A stretch of 64,000 nucleotides of DNA from JAWKRB01 sp041389885 (GTDB taxonomy: Bacteria > Myxococcota_A > Polyangia > Polyangiales > Ga0077539). Position 1 is the first letter of the stretch, and each line of letters begins with the position of its first letter. Below the pieces are notes generated by a model, which searched no databases, was not told where the DNA came from, and was given only the letters and a program-made list of their open reading frames with translations. Positions 1 through 7,770 of this stretch are shown piece by piece. The DNA lies in assembly GCA_041389885.1 (NCBI GenBank), contig JAWKRB010000011.1, positions 186,001-250,000 of the forward strand, written 5' to 3'. The position numbers and the translations under genes were made by a program.

Positions 1-378
1 GGCACCCCCTGGATGAAGCGCGGCGCCGAGTACGAGGCCCTCAAAGAGGACCTGAAATCCAGGCTCCTCGCGCAGTTCTTCAAGCACCGGCCGGGCCTCG
101 AGCCCCTGCTCCGCCACGCCGAGCTCTCGACGCCGCTGACCACCGAGCACTTCGCCAACCCCGCCGCGGGCGGGATCTACGGCGTGGTCTCGACCCCGGC
201 GCGCTACCGCAACCCCTGGCTGCGGCCGCGCACGCCCATTCGCAACCTCTTCTTGTCAGGGTGTGACGTGGGCGCGGCGGGGGTGATCGGCGCCTTCGCC
301 GGCGGGCTCTTCTGCGCGCTCTCGGCGGAGCCCGCGGGGGTGGTCCCGTACCTGCTGCCGATCGTGGCGAAGCGCTGA
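1..378 (+). CDS. FAD-dependent phytoene desaturase/retinol saturase-like oxidoreductase, C-terminal part
   Basis: The gene is open at the left window edge, so only the last 125 codons are visible. The end carries the typical C-terminal FAD-contact segment of the phytoene desaturase / retinol saturase family: NLFLSGCDVGAAGVIGAFAGG (in two parts, NLFLSGCDVG then AAGVIGAFAGG), preceded by TTEHFANPAAGGIYG. Such enzymes desaturate or isomerise polyenes, but substrate cannot be told from this fragment. It converges on the copper monooxygenase gene only 7 bp downstream, with no obvious terminator between them. Confidence 0.8.
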   Translation, partial: GTPWMKRGAEYEALKEDLKSRLLAQFFKHRPGLEPLLRHAELSTPLTTEHFANPAAGGIYGVVSTPARYRNPWLRPRTPIRNLFLSGCDVGAAGVIGAFAGGLFCALSAEPAGVVPYLLPIVAKR

Positions 379-385
379 GCGGGGG

Positions 386-2152
386 TCAGCGCGCGCGGCG
401 AAAGGTGTAGTGCGGCGTGATGGTGAGACCGGCGAACATCGTCGGCGAGACGCCCACCGTGAGGGTGTCTCCGTCGACCGCGTAGCGCACGCTCGAGACC
501 GGGCTCGCGCCGCAGGTCGAGGTGATCGCGAGGGGTGAGGTCGAGCCGGTGAAGGTGCCCGCGAAGCTCGCGGGGATGTCCCGCGCGATGCGCAGGCCGC
601 CCGTGATCACCAGGTTCAGCCGGGTCACGAAGTCGGCGTTCAAGCGACCGGGGCCCGTCCAGAGCTGGCCGCGGGCGGAGATGGCCGACTCGTCGAGGTT
701 CAGGGTCATGCCCGAGACCATCGCGCTGTTGAGGTACCAGGTCGCGCCGCTGAGCTCCCACCGCGCCTCGGGAATCTCACCGCCCGCGAGCTCAGGCGCG
801 GGCTGCACCAGCACCCGGCCCGGGGCCACCGGGATGTCGGTCGGCGCCGCGGGGAGCGCGCAGGTGCCAGGGGTGTACGGGAGCTCCGTCGAGCCCGTGG
901 TGGCCTGGTCGCAGTACCGCTCGGTGGGCGCGGGGGTGACGTAGGCGAAGTTGAAGCACATCTCATCGGCGGTGCCGGTGCCGCTACGCACGGTGGAGGC
1001 CGTGGTGTTGTTGAAGAGGCAGCGGGTCACGATGCGGTCGCCCGGCTGCACCTGCGTGCCGAAGTCGTAGAAGAGCTGCGACTCGAACTGCCAGCCCTGC
1101 AGCGAGATCATGCTCTCGCGGGTGCCGTTGGCGCGCACCAGGTCCTGAGTGAACTCGGCGCCGATCTGGTGCATGTGGGGCATGCCCGCGAGGACGCGCG
1201 AGGGCGACGAGAAGGTGCAGCCGCTCTCGGCCGCGCCCATCGAGCGCGCGGGGACCTGAAAGCCCACCGGCCCGATCGCCACCATGCCGTACTCGGTGCC
1301 CTCGGGGGCCGAGTGGTACATCCGCACGCCGGAGTCGTCGCGCACGCCCTCCAGGCCCTGCCCGTTGTTGTAGTGGATCTGCATGATCACCCGCTGGCCA
1401 GGGGTGATGCGCAGGCCCCCGTCGGGGAACTCGAAGGCCGACTGCCCGGGCGCCCAGGCGTAGAGGTAATCGCTCCCCGAGGGCATGCTGCTGCACTCGA
1501 AGGGCTCGGTGGGCGCCGTGCGCTGCGTGTCTCGCAGGAGCACGACGTGGTGCAGCACCTCGGTGCGGTCGGCCCTGAGCTCGAAGCGGCGGATGAAGCG
1601 ATCCGCCGTGCCCGGGAACGCGAAGCTGAAGCACTGGTAGCGGTCGCGCACCGTGGGCGCCACCGAGTAGCCGCCCGCGGTGATGTTCCACTGCTCCATG
1701 CCCGCGGGGGCGTTCTCGGGCGCGCGAAACACCGGGCGAGACGCGCGCAGCCCCTGCCCCGCGGGGGGCGTCTGCGCGCCGCAGCTCGCCCACTGCACGA
1801 TCTCTTGCGCCGCCTCGTCGGTGGGCGCGGGCGTGCCCGCCGGGGGCATGGTGCCCGCCATCAGCCGCGCGACGATGCGGTCGACGGGGCGACCGTCGGC
1901 GCGCGGGCGCAGGATGAAGTCGTAGTCGAGCAGGGAGTACGGCGCGCCGTACGAGGGCGAGGCGCCGTGGCACGAGCCGCACTGCCGGTCGACCACCGCG
2001 CGCACCCGCGCGTCCCACGCCGCCCGGTCGGGCGCGCACCCGCCGACGTCGCTCGGCGCCGAGGCGTCGGCCGCGGCGGGGGTCGTGCTCGACGAGCACG
2101 AGATCAGCAGGGATGAGAGCGCGAACAGCGGGGCAGAGTAGCGCGGAGACAT
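386..2152 (-). CDS. Lipoprotein: cytochrome c-like domain fused to type II copper monooxygenase
   Basis: 588 aa. I start at the ATG at 2152 because it opens a lipoprotein signal (ALSSLLISCS, lipobox Cys19). An upstream in-frame extension is shadow sequence. A single c-type haem motif CGSCH sits at residues 58-62 in a small cytochrome-like domain that includes a MPPAG motif. The rest resembles the copper type II ascorbate-dependent monooxygenase core (peptidylglycine monooxygenase fold). All expected copper ligands appear in order: HH 201-202, H260 in QIHYNN, HxH 326/328 in PHMHQ, and M398. The protein is probably anchored on the periplasmic or outer surface, with the haem domain possibly feeding electrons. 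The substrate is unknown. It lies 62 bp behind the discoidin-type protein on the same strand, likely one operon. Confidence 0.8.
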   Translation of the reverse strand: MSPRYSAPLFALSSLLISCSSSTTPAAADASAPSDVGGCAPDRAAWDARVRAVVDRQCGSCHGASPSYGAPYSLLDYDFILRPRADGRPVDRIVARLMAGTMPPAGTPAPTDEAAQEIVQWASCGAQTPPAGQGLRASRPVFRAPENAPAGMEQWNITAGGYSVAPTVRDRYQCFSFAFPGTADRFIRRFELRADRTEVLHHVVLLRDTQRTAPTEPFECSSMPSGSDYLYAWAPGQSAFEFPDGGLRITPGQRVIMQIHYNNGQGLEGVRDDSGVRMYHSAPEGTEYGMVAIGPVGFQVPARSMGAAESGCTFSSPSRVLAGMPHMHQIGAEFTQDLVRANGTRESMISLQGWQFESQLFYDFGTQVQPGDRIVTRCLFNNTTASTVRSGTGTADEMCFNFAYVTPAPTERYCDQATTGSTELPYTPGTCALPAAPTDIPVAPGRVLVQPAPELAGGEIPEARWELSGATWYLNSAMVSGMTLNLDESAISARGQLWTGPGRLNADFVTRLNLVITGGLRIARDIPASFAGTFTGSTSPLAITSTCGASPVSSVRYAVDGDTLTVGVSPTMFAGLTITPHYTFRRAR

Positions 2153-2214
2153 CGCCGGGAGTGTAAGCCCCCAGCGCCCCGCGCTGGAACCCGTGCGACG
2201 CGAATCCCGCACTC

Positions 2215-3174
2215 TCAGCGGATCTTGACGGCGCCCAGGTGCAGCGAGGTCATGCGCGGCACCTTCACCCGAACGTACCTCGCCTCGGTGCGCGGGAAGA
2301 GCGCGGTGTAGAAATAGAAGGGCTCGACGCGGCGGCCCACCTCGCGCCAATCGCGCTGCGCGCCAGCGACTTCGACCACGAGGGGCACCGCCCAGTCCTG
2401 GCAGCAGTCGAGGCGGTTCTGCACCGTGACCGCCTCGATCGAGCGGCTCGCGCCGAGGTCGAATTCGATCCACGGCTCGGGCTCGACCTGGGTCTGGAAG
2501 AAGAAGTTCCCCTCGCCCTCGCGGGGGTGAAAGCCGACGCCCTCGCGGGGCAGCGCGCCCATGGCCGTGCTCGCGCGCCAATGGGCGGACGGCGCGAGGT
2601 CGGGCTTGAGCGCGCGCCGCACCCCCGGGCCGAGCAGCGCCGCCGCGGCGAGGCTCAGCGCCAGGAGCGTGAGCCGCGTCGCGCGCTGGCGCCCGCGCTC
2701 ACGGTCCGTAGCCTCGCGCGTGAGCGTCGACTCGAGCGCCCGCCGCACGAAGCCGCGCGCCACCGTGGCGTGCTCGAGGAGCGCGCCCTCGCCCTCGGCG
2801 GCGAGCTCGCGGAGCTCGGCCGCGACGAGCGCGCGGCGGCACCGGGCGAGCTCGCCCGCGTCGCCCGCGAGGGCCTCGGCGCGGGGGTCGTCGAAGAGCG
2901 CGTCGACCGAGTCGACCCCCAGCGCGTCGGGCGCGCCCACCGCGAGCGCCGCGCGGAAGTTCGCGAGGGCGGCGAGGCGAGCGGCGCTCGCGTCCCCCGC
3001 GTCGTCGCCGAGGTCGCCGTCGAGGCCGCGCTCGCCGAGGGCGACGAGGGCCCTCGCGGCGCGCGCGCGGGCGCGGGCCGGAGGCTCGAGGGGCGCGACC
3101 TCGGCGGGGCGGGGCACGAGGAACCAGCGCACGATCCGAAGCGGCAGGGGGGGTGTGGTCTCAGAGAGCTCCAT
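2215..3174 (-). CDS. Membrane protein with C-terminal discoidin (F5/8 type C)-like domain
   Basis: 319 aa. I use the ATG at 3174, preceded by a GAAAGG element six bases upstream. The first ~190 residues are Ala/Arg/Glu-rich and helical. One transmembrane segment follows (LTLLALSLAAAALLGPGV). The last ~120 residues look like a beta-sandwich carbohydrate-binding domain: WIEFDLGASRSIEAVTVQNR, then CCQDWAVPLVVEV and a final ARYVRVKVP strand, the classic discoidin pattern. It probably binds a sugar or surface ligand outside the membrane. It is upstream of, and probably co-transcribed with, the copper monooxygenase gene. Confidence 0.7.
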   Translation of the reverse strand: MELSETTPPLPLRIVRWFLVPRPAEVAPLEPPARARARAARALVALGERGLDGDLGDDAGDASAARLAALANFRAALAVGAPDALGVDSVDALFDDPRAEALAGDAGELARCRRALVAAELRELAAEGEGALLEHATVARGFVRRALESTLTREATDRERGRQRATRLTLLALSLAAAALLGPGVRRALKPDLAPSAHWRASTAMGALPREGVGFHPREGEGNFFFQTQVEPEPWIEFDLGASRSIEAVTVQNRLDCCQDWAVPLVVEVAGAQRDWREVGRRVEPFYFYTALFPRTEARYVRVKVPRMTSLHLGAVKIR

Positions 3175-3271
3175 CGGCAGCCTTTCAGCGCGCGGACCAT
3201 ATCCCCATTGCCCGGCCTCGCGCATCGCCCTTGACCGCGGGGCGGTGATGGACGCTTGATGCGCCGCTCGC

Positions 3272-5167
3272 ATGGGCTGGTTCGTCTGGATCTTCGAGAG
3301 CGCGCTTGTGATGGCGGCGAGCTACGCCGCGGCGGTCGCGGTGTACCCCGACCGGGGCGCCCTAGAGCGCTTCGTCGCGGCGTTTCTCTTCGACACCACG
3401 CTGATCCTCGTGGCGCTGCACCTCACGGGCTTCGCGCACCGGCTCGAGCCCGTGACCCTCGCGCTGACGGCGACGGCCCTGAGCGCGGCGACCCTCGCGG
3501 CGGCGCGGCGGGCGGTCGGCGACGCGGTCATCGCCCGCTGCGCGCGTGAAGACCTGCGCGCGCCCCTGCGCCTCGCGAGGGACGCCTGGCGCGAGCGGGA
3601 GATCGCCGTCGGGGTCTTCGTGCCCGCCGCGCTGGCCTTCGGCACCTGCGCGCTGATGATCTACTTCTACCGCTCGTGGACCTGGGACCCGGCCTGGTAC
3701 CACGTCCCCGAGACCAGCTACGCGATCCAGGAGCGCTCCCTCGACTGGATCAGCACGCCCAACGTCTGGACCCAGGCGAACCCGCGCAACGTCGAGATCC
3801 TCGCGGTCTGGAACTGCATCTTTCCCAAGGACAACCGCCTCGACGACAGCGCGCAGCTGCCCTTCCTGCTCCTGGGCGCCGCGGTGGTCGCGCTCTGGTG
3901 CCGCCGCGTGGGCGCGTCGCGGCCCTTCGCCGCCGCCATGGGCGCGACGTGGATCGCGCTGCCCCCGGTGTTTCTCCAGGCCCACTCCACCCACGTCGAC
4001 GTGGCGTGGAACGCGATCTTCACCGCCGCGGTGTACTACACGATCGCGAAGCCCGAGCGCCGCGACCGGTGGATGATGTTCCTGTGCTGGGGGCTGTTCC
4101 TCGGCACGAAGTACACCGCGCTGTTTCACCTCGCGCTCTGGGCGCCGTGGCTCCTCGCGCGGGCCGTGGTCGAGCTGCGCGCGGCGCCCGAAGGCAAGCG
4201 CTGGAGGCTCTTCGGAGACATCGCCGCGTCGGCCTCCCTCGGGCCCATCCTCGGGCTCTGGAAGCACGCGCAGAACTTCATCCACACCGGGAACCCGATG
4301 TTCCCCTTCGACGTGAAGATCCGCGCGCTGGGCATTCACCTCCCGGGGCCGAGCGACCCCGGCCAGGAGTACGGCAGCGGACCCGACCAGAGCCCGACCT
4401 TCTTCGGCGCCCCCAACGCCGCGCGCGAGCTCATCACGTCGTGGTTCGACAGCAACCCCTTCTACTCCCCCGACGTGCGCTCGGGCGGCTTCGGGCCGGT
4501 CTTTCGCTGGCTGCTCCTCTTCGCCGTCATCGCCCTCGCCCTCGACCTGATCCGCGGGCGCAATTGGCGCCGCGGCGCGATCCCCCTGCTGCTCTTCGTC
4601 GAGGCGCTGCAGGTGCCCGTGCCGTACATGACCCGCTTCATCCTGTCGGCGGGGTGCGCGTCGCTCGTGGCCCTCGCCATCGTGTACACCGACGTTCGCC
4701 CTCGGCTGCCCCGCGCGCTCATCGCCGCGGCCCTCGTCGCGCTCACCTGGCACGGGTGGACCGAGGCGTACCGCGGGTTCATCGTGCACCCGCGCTACTG
4801 GGAGCGGGCGCGGAGCGCCAGCGTGGTCGAGCGCGCTGCGCTGCAGATCGACGTGTTCCTCTGGCCGACCCGCTGGGGCCTCGCGCGGGAGCGCGAGCTG
4901 CGCCCCGGCGACGTCTTCGCCTACGACGAGTCTGTGCACTTCCTGCAAGACCTCTTCAACCACGACTACAGCACCCGGGTGATCTACGTGAGCAGCGCGA
5001 ACCCGGCGGCGTTCGTCGCGCGCGTGCGGGCGCTGCGGGCGCGGTGGGTCGGCGTCGCGAACGGCAGCGCGGCCGCGCGCGCCCTCGCCGCGCAGGGCGC
5101 CGAGTTCTTGTTCGTCGCGCCCTTCTCGAACATGGCCGTCTACCGCGCGCTCCCCGCGCGGCGATGA
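3272..5167 (+). CDS. Multi-pass membrane glycosyltransferase-like protein (GT39/GT-C type)
   Basis: 631 aa with about ten hydrophobic segments. An N-terminal acidic/aromatic loop (WDPAWYHVPE) resembles the catalytic Asp-containing first periplasmic loop of polyprenyl-phosphate-dependent GT-C enzymes (ArnT / PMT / GT39). The long C-terminal soluble part contains FAYDESVHFLQDLF. Such proteins transfer a sugar from a lipid-linked donor on the periplasmic side. Acceptor and sugar cannot be inferred. Its stop overlaps the next gene's start (ATGA), so the three membrane genes from here to 7604 are translationally coupled. Confidence 0.65.
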   Translation: MGWFVWIFESALVMAASYAAAVAVYPDRGALERFVAAFLFDTTLILVALHLTGFAHRLEPVTLALTATALSAATLAAARRAVGDAVIARCAREDLRAPLRLARDAWREREIAVGVFVPAALAFGTCALMIYFYRSWTWDPAWYHVPETSYAIQERSLDWISTPNVWTQANPRNVEILAVWNCIFPKDNRLDDSAQLPFLLLGAAVVALWCRRVGASRPFAAAMGATWIALPPVFLQAHSTHVDVAWNAIFTAAVYYTIAKPERRDRWMMFLCWGLFLGTKYTALFHLALWAPWLLARAVVELRAAPEGKRWRLFGDIAASASLGPILGLWKHAQNFIHTGNPMFPFDVKIRALGIHLPGPSDPGQEYGSGPDQSPTFFGAPNAARELITSWFDSNPFYSPDVRSGGFGPVFRWLLLFAVIALALDLIRGRNWRRGAIPLLLFVEALQVPVPYMTRFILSAGCASLVALAIVYTDVRPRLPRALIAAALVALTWHGWTEAYRGFIVHPRYWERARSASVVERAALQIDVFLWPTRWGLARERELRPGDVFAYDESVHFLQDLFNHDYSTRVIYVSSANPAAFVARVRALRARWVGVANGSAAARALAAQGAEFLFVAPFSNMAVYRALPARR

Positions 5168-6318
5168 GGTCGCCGACGAGCGAGGGAGGGCGCCCGATCC
5201 GCTCCCTCGCGGCCTGCCTCGCGGTCGCCCTCGCCGCGCGCCTCGCCGTCATCCTCGCCTGGCCCTGCGAGCCCGCGTGGGACGGCCACTACTACGCCCG
5301 CCTCGCCGCCCGCCTCGCCGCGGGGCAGGGCTACACCGACGCCCGCCCCTGGGGCGCAGAGGCCACCGCGTTCTGGCCGCCGGGGCTCCCCTTCGCCCTC
5401 GCCCCGCTGCTCCGCCTCGGCGCCTCCCCGCGCGTCGCCGCGGCCTGCGTGAACCTCTCCGCGGCCGCCCTGGCCTGCGCCGCGGTGCACCACGCCGCCG
5501 CGAGGCGCGACGGCCCCGAGGCCGGCGCCCGCGCGGCCATGATCTACGCCCTCTACCCAGGGCTTGTGCTGTGGTCGACGGCGGCGATGACCGAGACGCT
5601 CACCGGCGCGCTCCTCGCCGCGTCGGTGTGGATCGCCCTGCCGCGCAACGGCTTCGTCTCGGGACTGGGCGTCGGGCTCGCGGCCCTGGCGCGGCCCCCG
5701 TCGCTCCTGCTGACCGCGGCGCCCCTCGTCGCGCGGAGGGGCCTGCGCGCGACGCTCCTCTGCGTCGCGGGCGCCGCCGCGGTCGTCGCGCCGTGGACGC
5801 TCCGCAACGCCCGCGCGCTCGACGGCGCCGCGCTCGTGAGCACCAACGGCGGCAGCAACCTGCTCATCGGCGCGACCTCCGCCGGGGGCGGCTACGCGCG
5901 GCTCCAGGGTCGGTACCCGGCCTGCGACGCCGCGGCGGGCGAGGTCGCGCGCGATCGCTGCTGGCGCGCGCGGGCCCTCGAGGTCGCGCGCGCGCGGCCG
6001 CTCCGATGGCTCGCCCGCGGCGGGGCGAGGCTCGCCCGCACGATGCTCCTCGAGGTCGACCCGGCGGCGCACCTGGCGTGGAGCGCGAGGCCCCCCGCGA
6101 GCCCCGCGCGGTCGGCGCTCGCCGCGCTCTGCACCCTCGCGTGGTGGTGGCTCCTCGCGAGCTTCGCGCGGGGCGCGTCGGGGGATGGCGAGTCTCGGGT
6201 CGCGGCCTACGCGCTCGGCGCGACCGCGCTGACGCACGCGGTGTTCCTCGGCGCCGACCGCTACCACCTCGTGCTGGTGCCGCTGCTCTGCCCCCTCGCC
6301 GCCAGGGCGCGTCGTTGA
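5164..6318 (+). CDS. GT39-like membrane glycosyltransferase, first of a tandem pair
   Basis: 384 aa. The start ATG at 5164 forms an ATGA overlap with the preceding stop. The N-terminal membrane helix is followed by CEPAWDGHYYARLAARLAAGQGY, here given as CEPAWDGHYYAR plus LAARLAAGQGY, which holds the loop-1 Asp typical of GT-C enzymes. About nine hydrophobic segments follow, with a STNGGSNLLIGA stretch and a GADRYHLVL segment near the end. The next gene has the same landmarks in the same order, so the two are paralogues that arose by tandem duplication. The likely role is transfer of a lipid-linked sugar in envelope glycan or glycoprotein synthesis. Confidence 0.65.
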   Translation: MRSPTSEGGRPIRSLAACLAVALAARLAVILAWPCEPAWDGHYYARLAARLAAGQGYTDARPWGAEATAFWPPGLPFALAPLLRLGASPRVAAACVNLSAAALACAAVHHAAARRDGPEAGARAAMIYALYPGLVLWSTAAMTETLTGALLAASVWIALPRNGFVSGLGVGLAALARPPSLLLTAAPLVARRGLRATLLCVAGAAAVVAPWTLRNARALDGAALVSTNGGSNLLIGATSAGGGYARLQGRYPACDAAAGEVARDRCWRARALEVARARPLRWLARGGARLARTMLLEVDPAAHLAWSARPPASPARSALAALCTLAWWWLLASFARGASGDGESRVAAYALGATALTHAVFLGADRYHLVLVPLLCPLAARARR

Positions 6319-7604
6319 GGCGCGCGCTCCCCGTCGCCGCGGGCTTCGCGCTGCGGCTCGCGCTGGGATGGCTTGTCGACGCGCCGCCCACCTGGGACGG
6401 CGCCCTCTACGAGCGCGGCGCCCAGAGCCTCGCGAGCGGGCTCGGGTACTCGTGCTTCATGTTCGGCCCCGGCGCCGATCCCCGCGTCGCCACGGCGTAC
6501 TACCCCGTCGGGTTCCCCGCGTACCTGGCGGGGTTCTACGCGCTCCTCGGCGTGGGGTCGCTCGCGCGGCTGCTGGCGGGCGCGCTCGCCGGCGCGGCGG
6601 CGGTGGCGATGTCAGAGCGCCTCGCGTCGCGCGTGGTCGACCCGCGCTCGGCCCGGGTCGTCGCGTGGGTCGTGGCCCTCGCGCCGGGCGCGGCGCTCTT
6701 CGCGAGCGCGCCGATGACCGAGACCCTCTGGGGCGCGCAGCTCGCGGCGTCGGTGCTCGCGGTCACCTCCACGCGCGGGTCGTCGCGCGCGCGGTGGGTC
6801 GCCTCGGGCGCCCTCCTCGCCGCGGCCTCGTTCGTTCGTCCCCAGGCGCTGATCCTCGCGCCGCTGCTCCCGCTGGTGCCCTCGGGCGACGCGCGGACGC
6901 GGGCCGCGAGGGCGGCGGCGACCTGCCTGGTCGTGGCGCTGCTGGTCGCCCCGTGGGCGCTCCGCAACTGCGCGCGCCTCGACGGCTGCGCGGCGATCAG
7001 CACCAACGGCGCGGGCAATTTCGCCATCGGCGCCGCCCCTCGCGCCGACGGGCGCTACCTCGCGCTCACCGCCCGCGACGGCTGCGGCGGGGTGGTGGGG
7101 GAGCTCGCCCGCGCGCGCTGCTGGAGCGACACGTCGCGGCGTTGGGTGGCGCGCGACCCGCGCCGCTGGCTTCGCCTGGTCGAGCCCAAGGTCTGGCACA
7201 CCTGGGGCTACGAGGCCTTTCCCGCGGGGTACCTCCGCGCGGCGCGGCCCGACGCGCTCAGCGACGCGGGCGAGGCGAGGCTGCGGGCGCTGCTCACGGC
7301 GCACTGGGGGGCGCTCCTCGCGCTCTTGATCGCGTCGCTGCTGCCGACGCACCCGCGCCGACCGCTCGGCGCGACCGGGCGCGCCGCGCTGGTCACCCTC
7401 GCGGCGATCACCGCGACGCACGCGGCGTTCTTCGGCGGCGATCGCTATCACCTCCCGCTGCTCGCGCTCGTCGCGCCCCTCGCGGCGCGGGCCTTCGACG
7501 GCGTCGCGCCGTGGCGTCGCCGCCGCTGGCGCTGGGTCGAGAGCTCCGTCGATGGGTCGGCGAGAACGCTGGAACTCCATGGGTCCGAGCGCGGCGAGGC
7601 CTGA
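6315..7604 (+). CDS. GT39-like membrane glycosyltransferase, second of a tandem pair (TTG start)
   Basis: 429 aa. The start is TTG at 6315, overlapping the preceding TGA as TTGA. No ATG or GTG lies in a better place, and the TTG opens directly into the first membrane helix. Landmarks match the upstream paralogue: PPTWDGALYERGAQSLASGLGY (PPTWDGALYER, then GAQSLASGLGY), FASAPMTETLWGA, ISTNGAGNFAIGA and GGDRYHLPLLAL. Use of TTG implies translation coupled to the upstream gene and probably low output. It is a probable integral-membrane sugar transferase; the substrate is unknown. Confidence 0.65.
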   Translation: MRRALPVAAGFALRLALGWLVDAPPTWDGALYERGAQSLASGLGYSCFMFGPGADPRVATAYYPVGFPAYLAGFYALLGVGSLARLLAGALAGAAAVAMSERLASRVVDPRSARVVAWVVALAPGAALFASAPMTETLWGAQLAASVLAVTSTRGSSRARWVASGALLAAASFVRPQALILAPLLPLVPSGDARTRAARAAATCLVVALLVAPWALRNCARLDGCAAISTNGAGNFAIGAAPRADGRYLALTARDGCGGVVGELARARCWSDTSRRWVARDPRRWLRLVEPKVWHTWGYEAFPAGYLRAARPDALSDAGEARLRALLTAHWGALLALLIASLLPTHPRRPLGATGRAALVTLAAITATHAAFFGGDRYHLPLLALVAPLAARAFDGVAPWRRRRWRWVESSVDGSARTLELHGSERGEA

Positions 7605-7621
7605 GCCCCGACGCGGAAAAG

Positions 7622-7651
7622 TTCACCCCGCGCGCCGCGTGGTCCTACGAT
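7622..7651 (+). promoter_or_regulatory. Candidate sigma70-type promoter for the PQQ-propeller gene
   Basis: TTCACC (7622-7627), an 18-bp spacer and TACGAT (7646-7651). The same hexamer architecture recurs before other genes in this window (for example pilC). It would give a leader of about 110 nt before the start at 7771. Confidence 0.4.
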
Positions 7652-7770
7652 CCTTCTACGTCGTGCAGCGGAGCGATGGCCCACCGACGACCCCCACGGA
7701 GCAGCGCTCCTCGCGGGGGTCAAACGAGGGCCGCAGACGCCGCGCAACCAGCGCCGACGTCCAAGTGCGA

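Noticed and set aside
7552..7770. In-frame N-terminal extension of the PQQ-propeller protein
   Set aside because: It overlaps the preceding gene, is Arg-rich, and spans a promoter-like element; the ATG at 7771 fits better.
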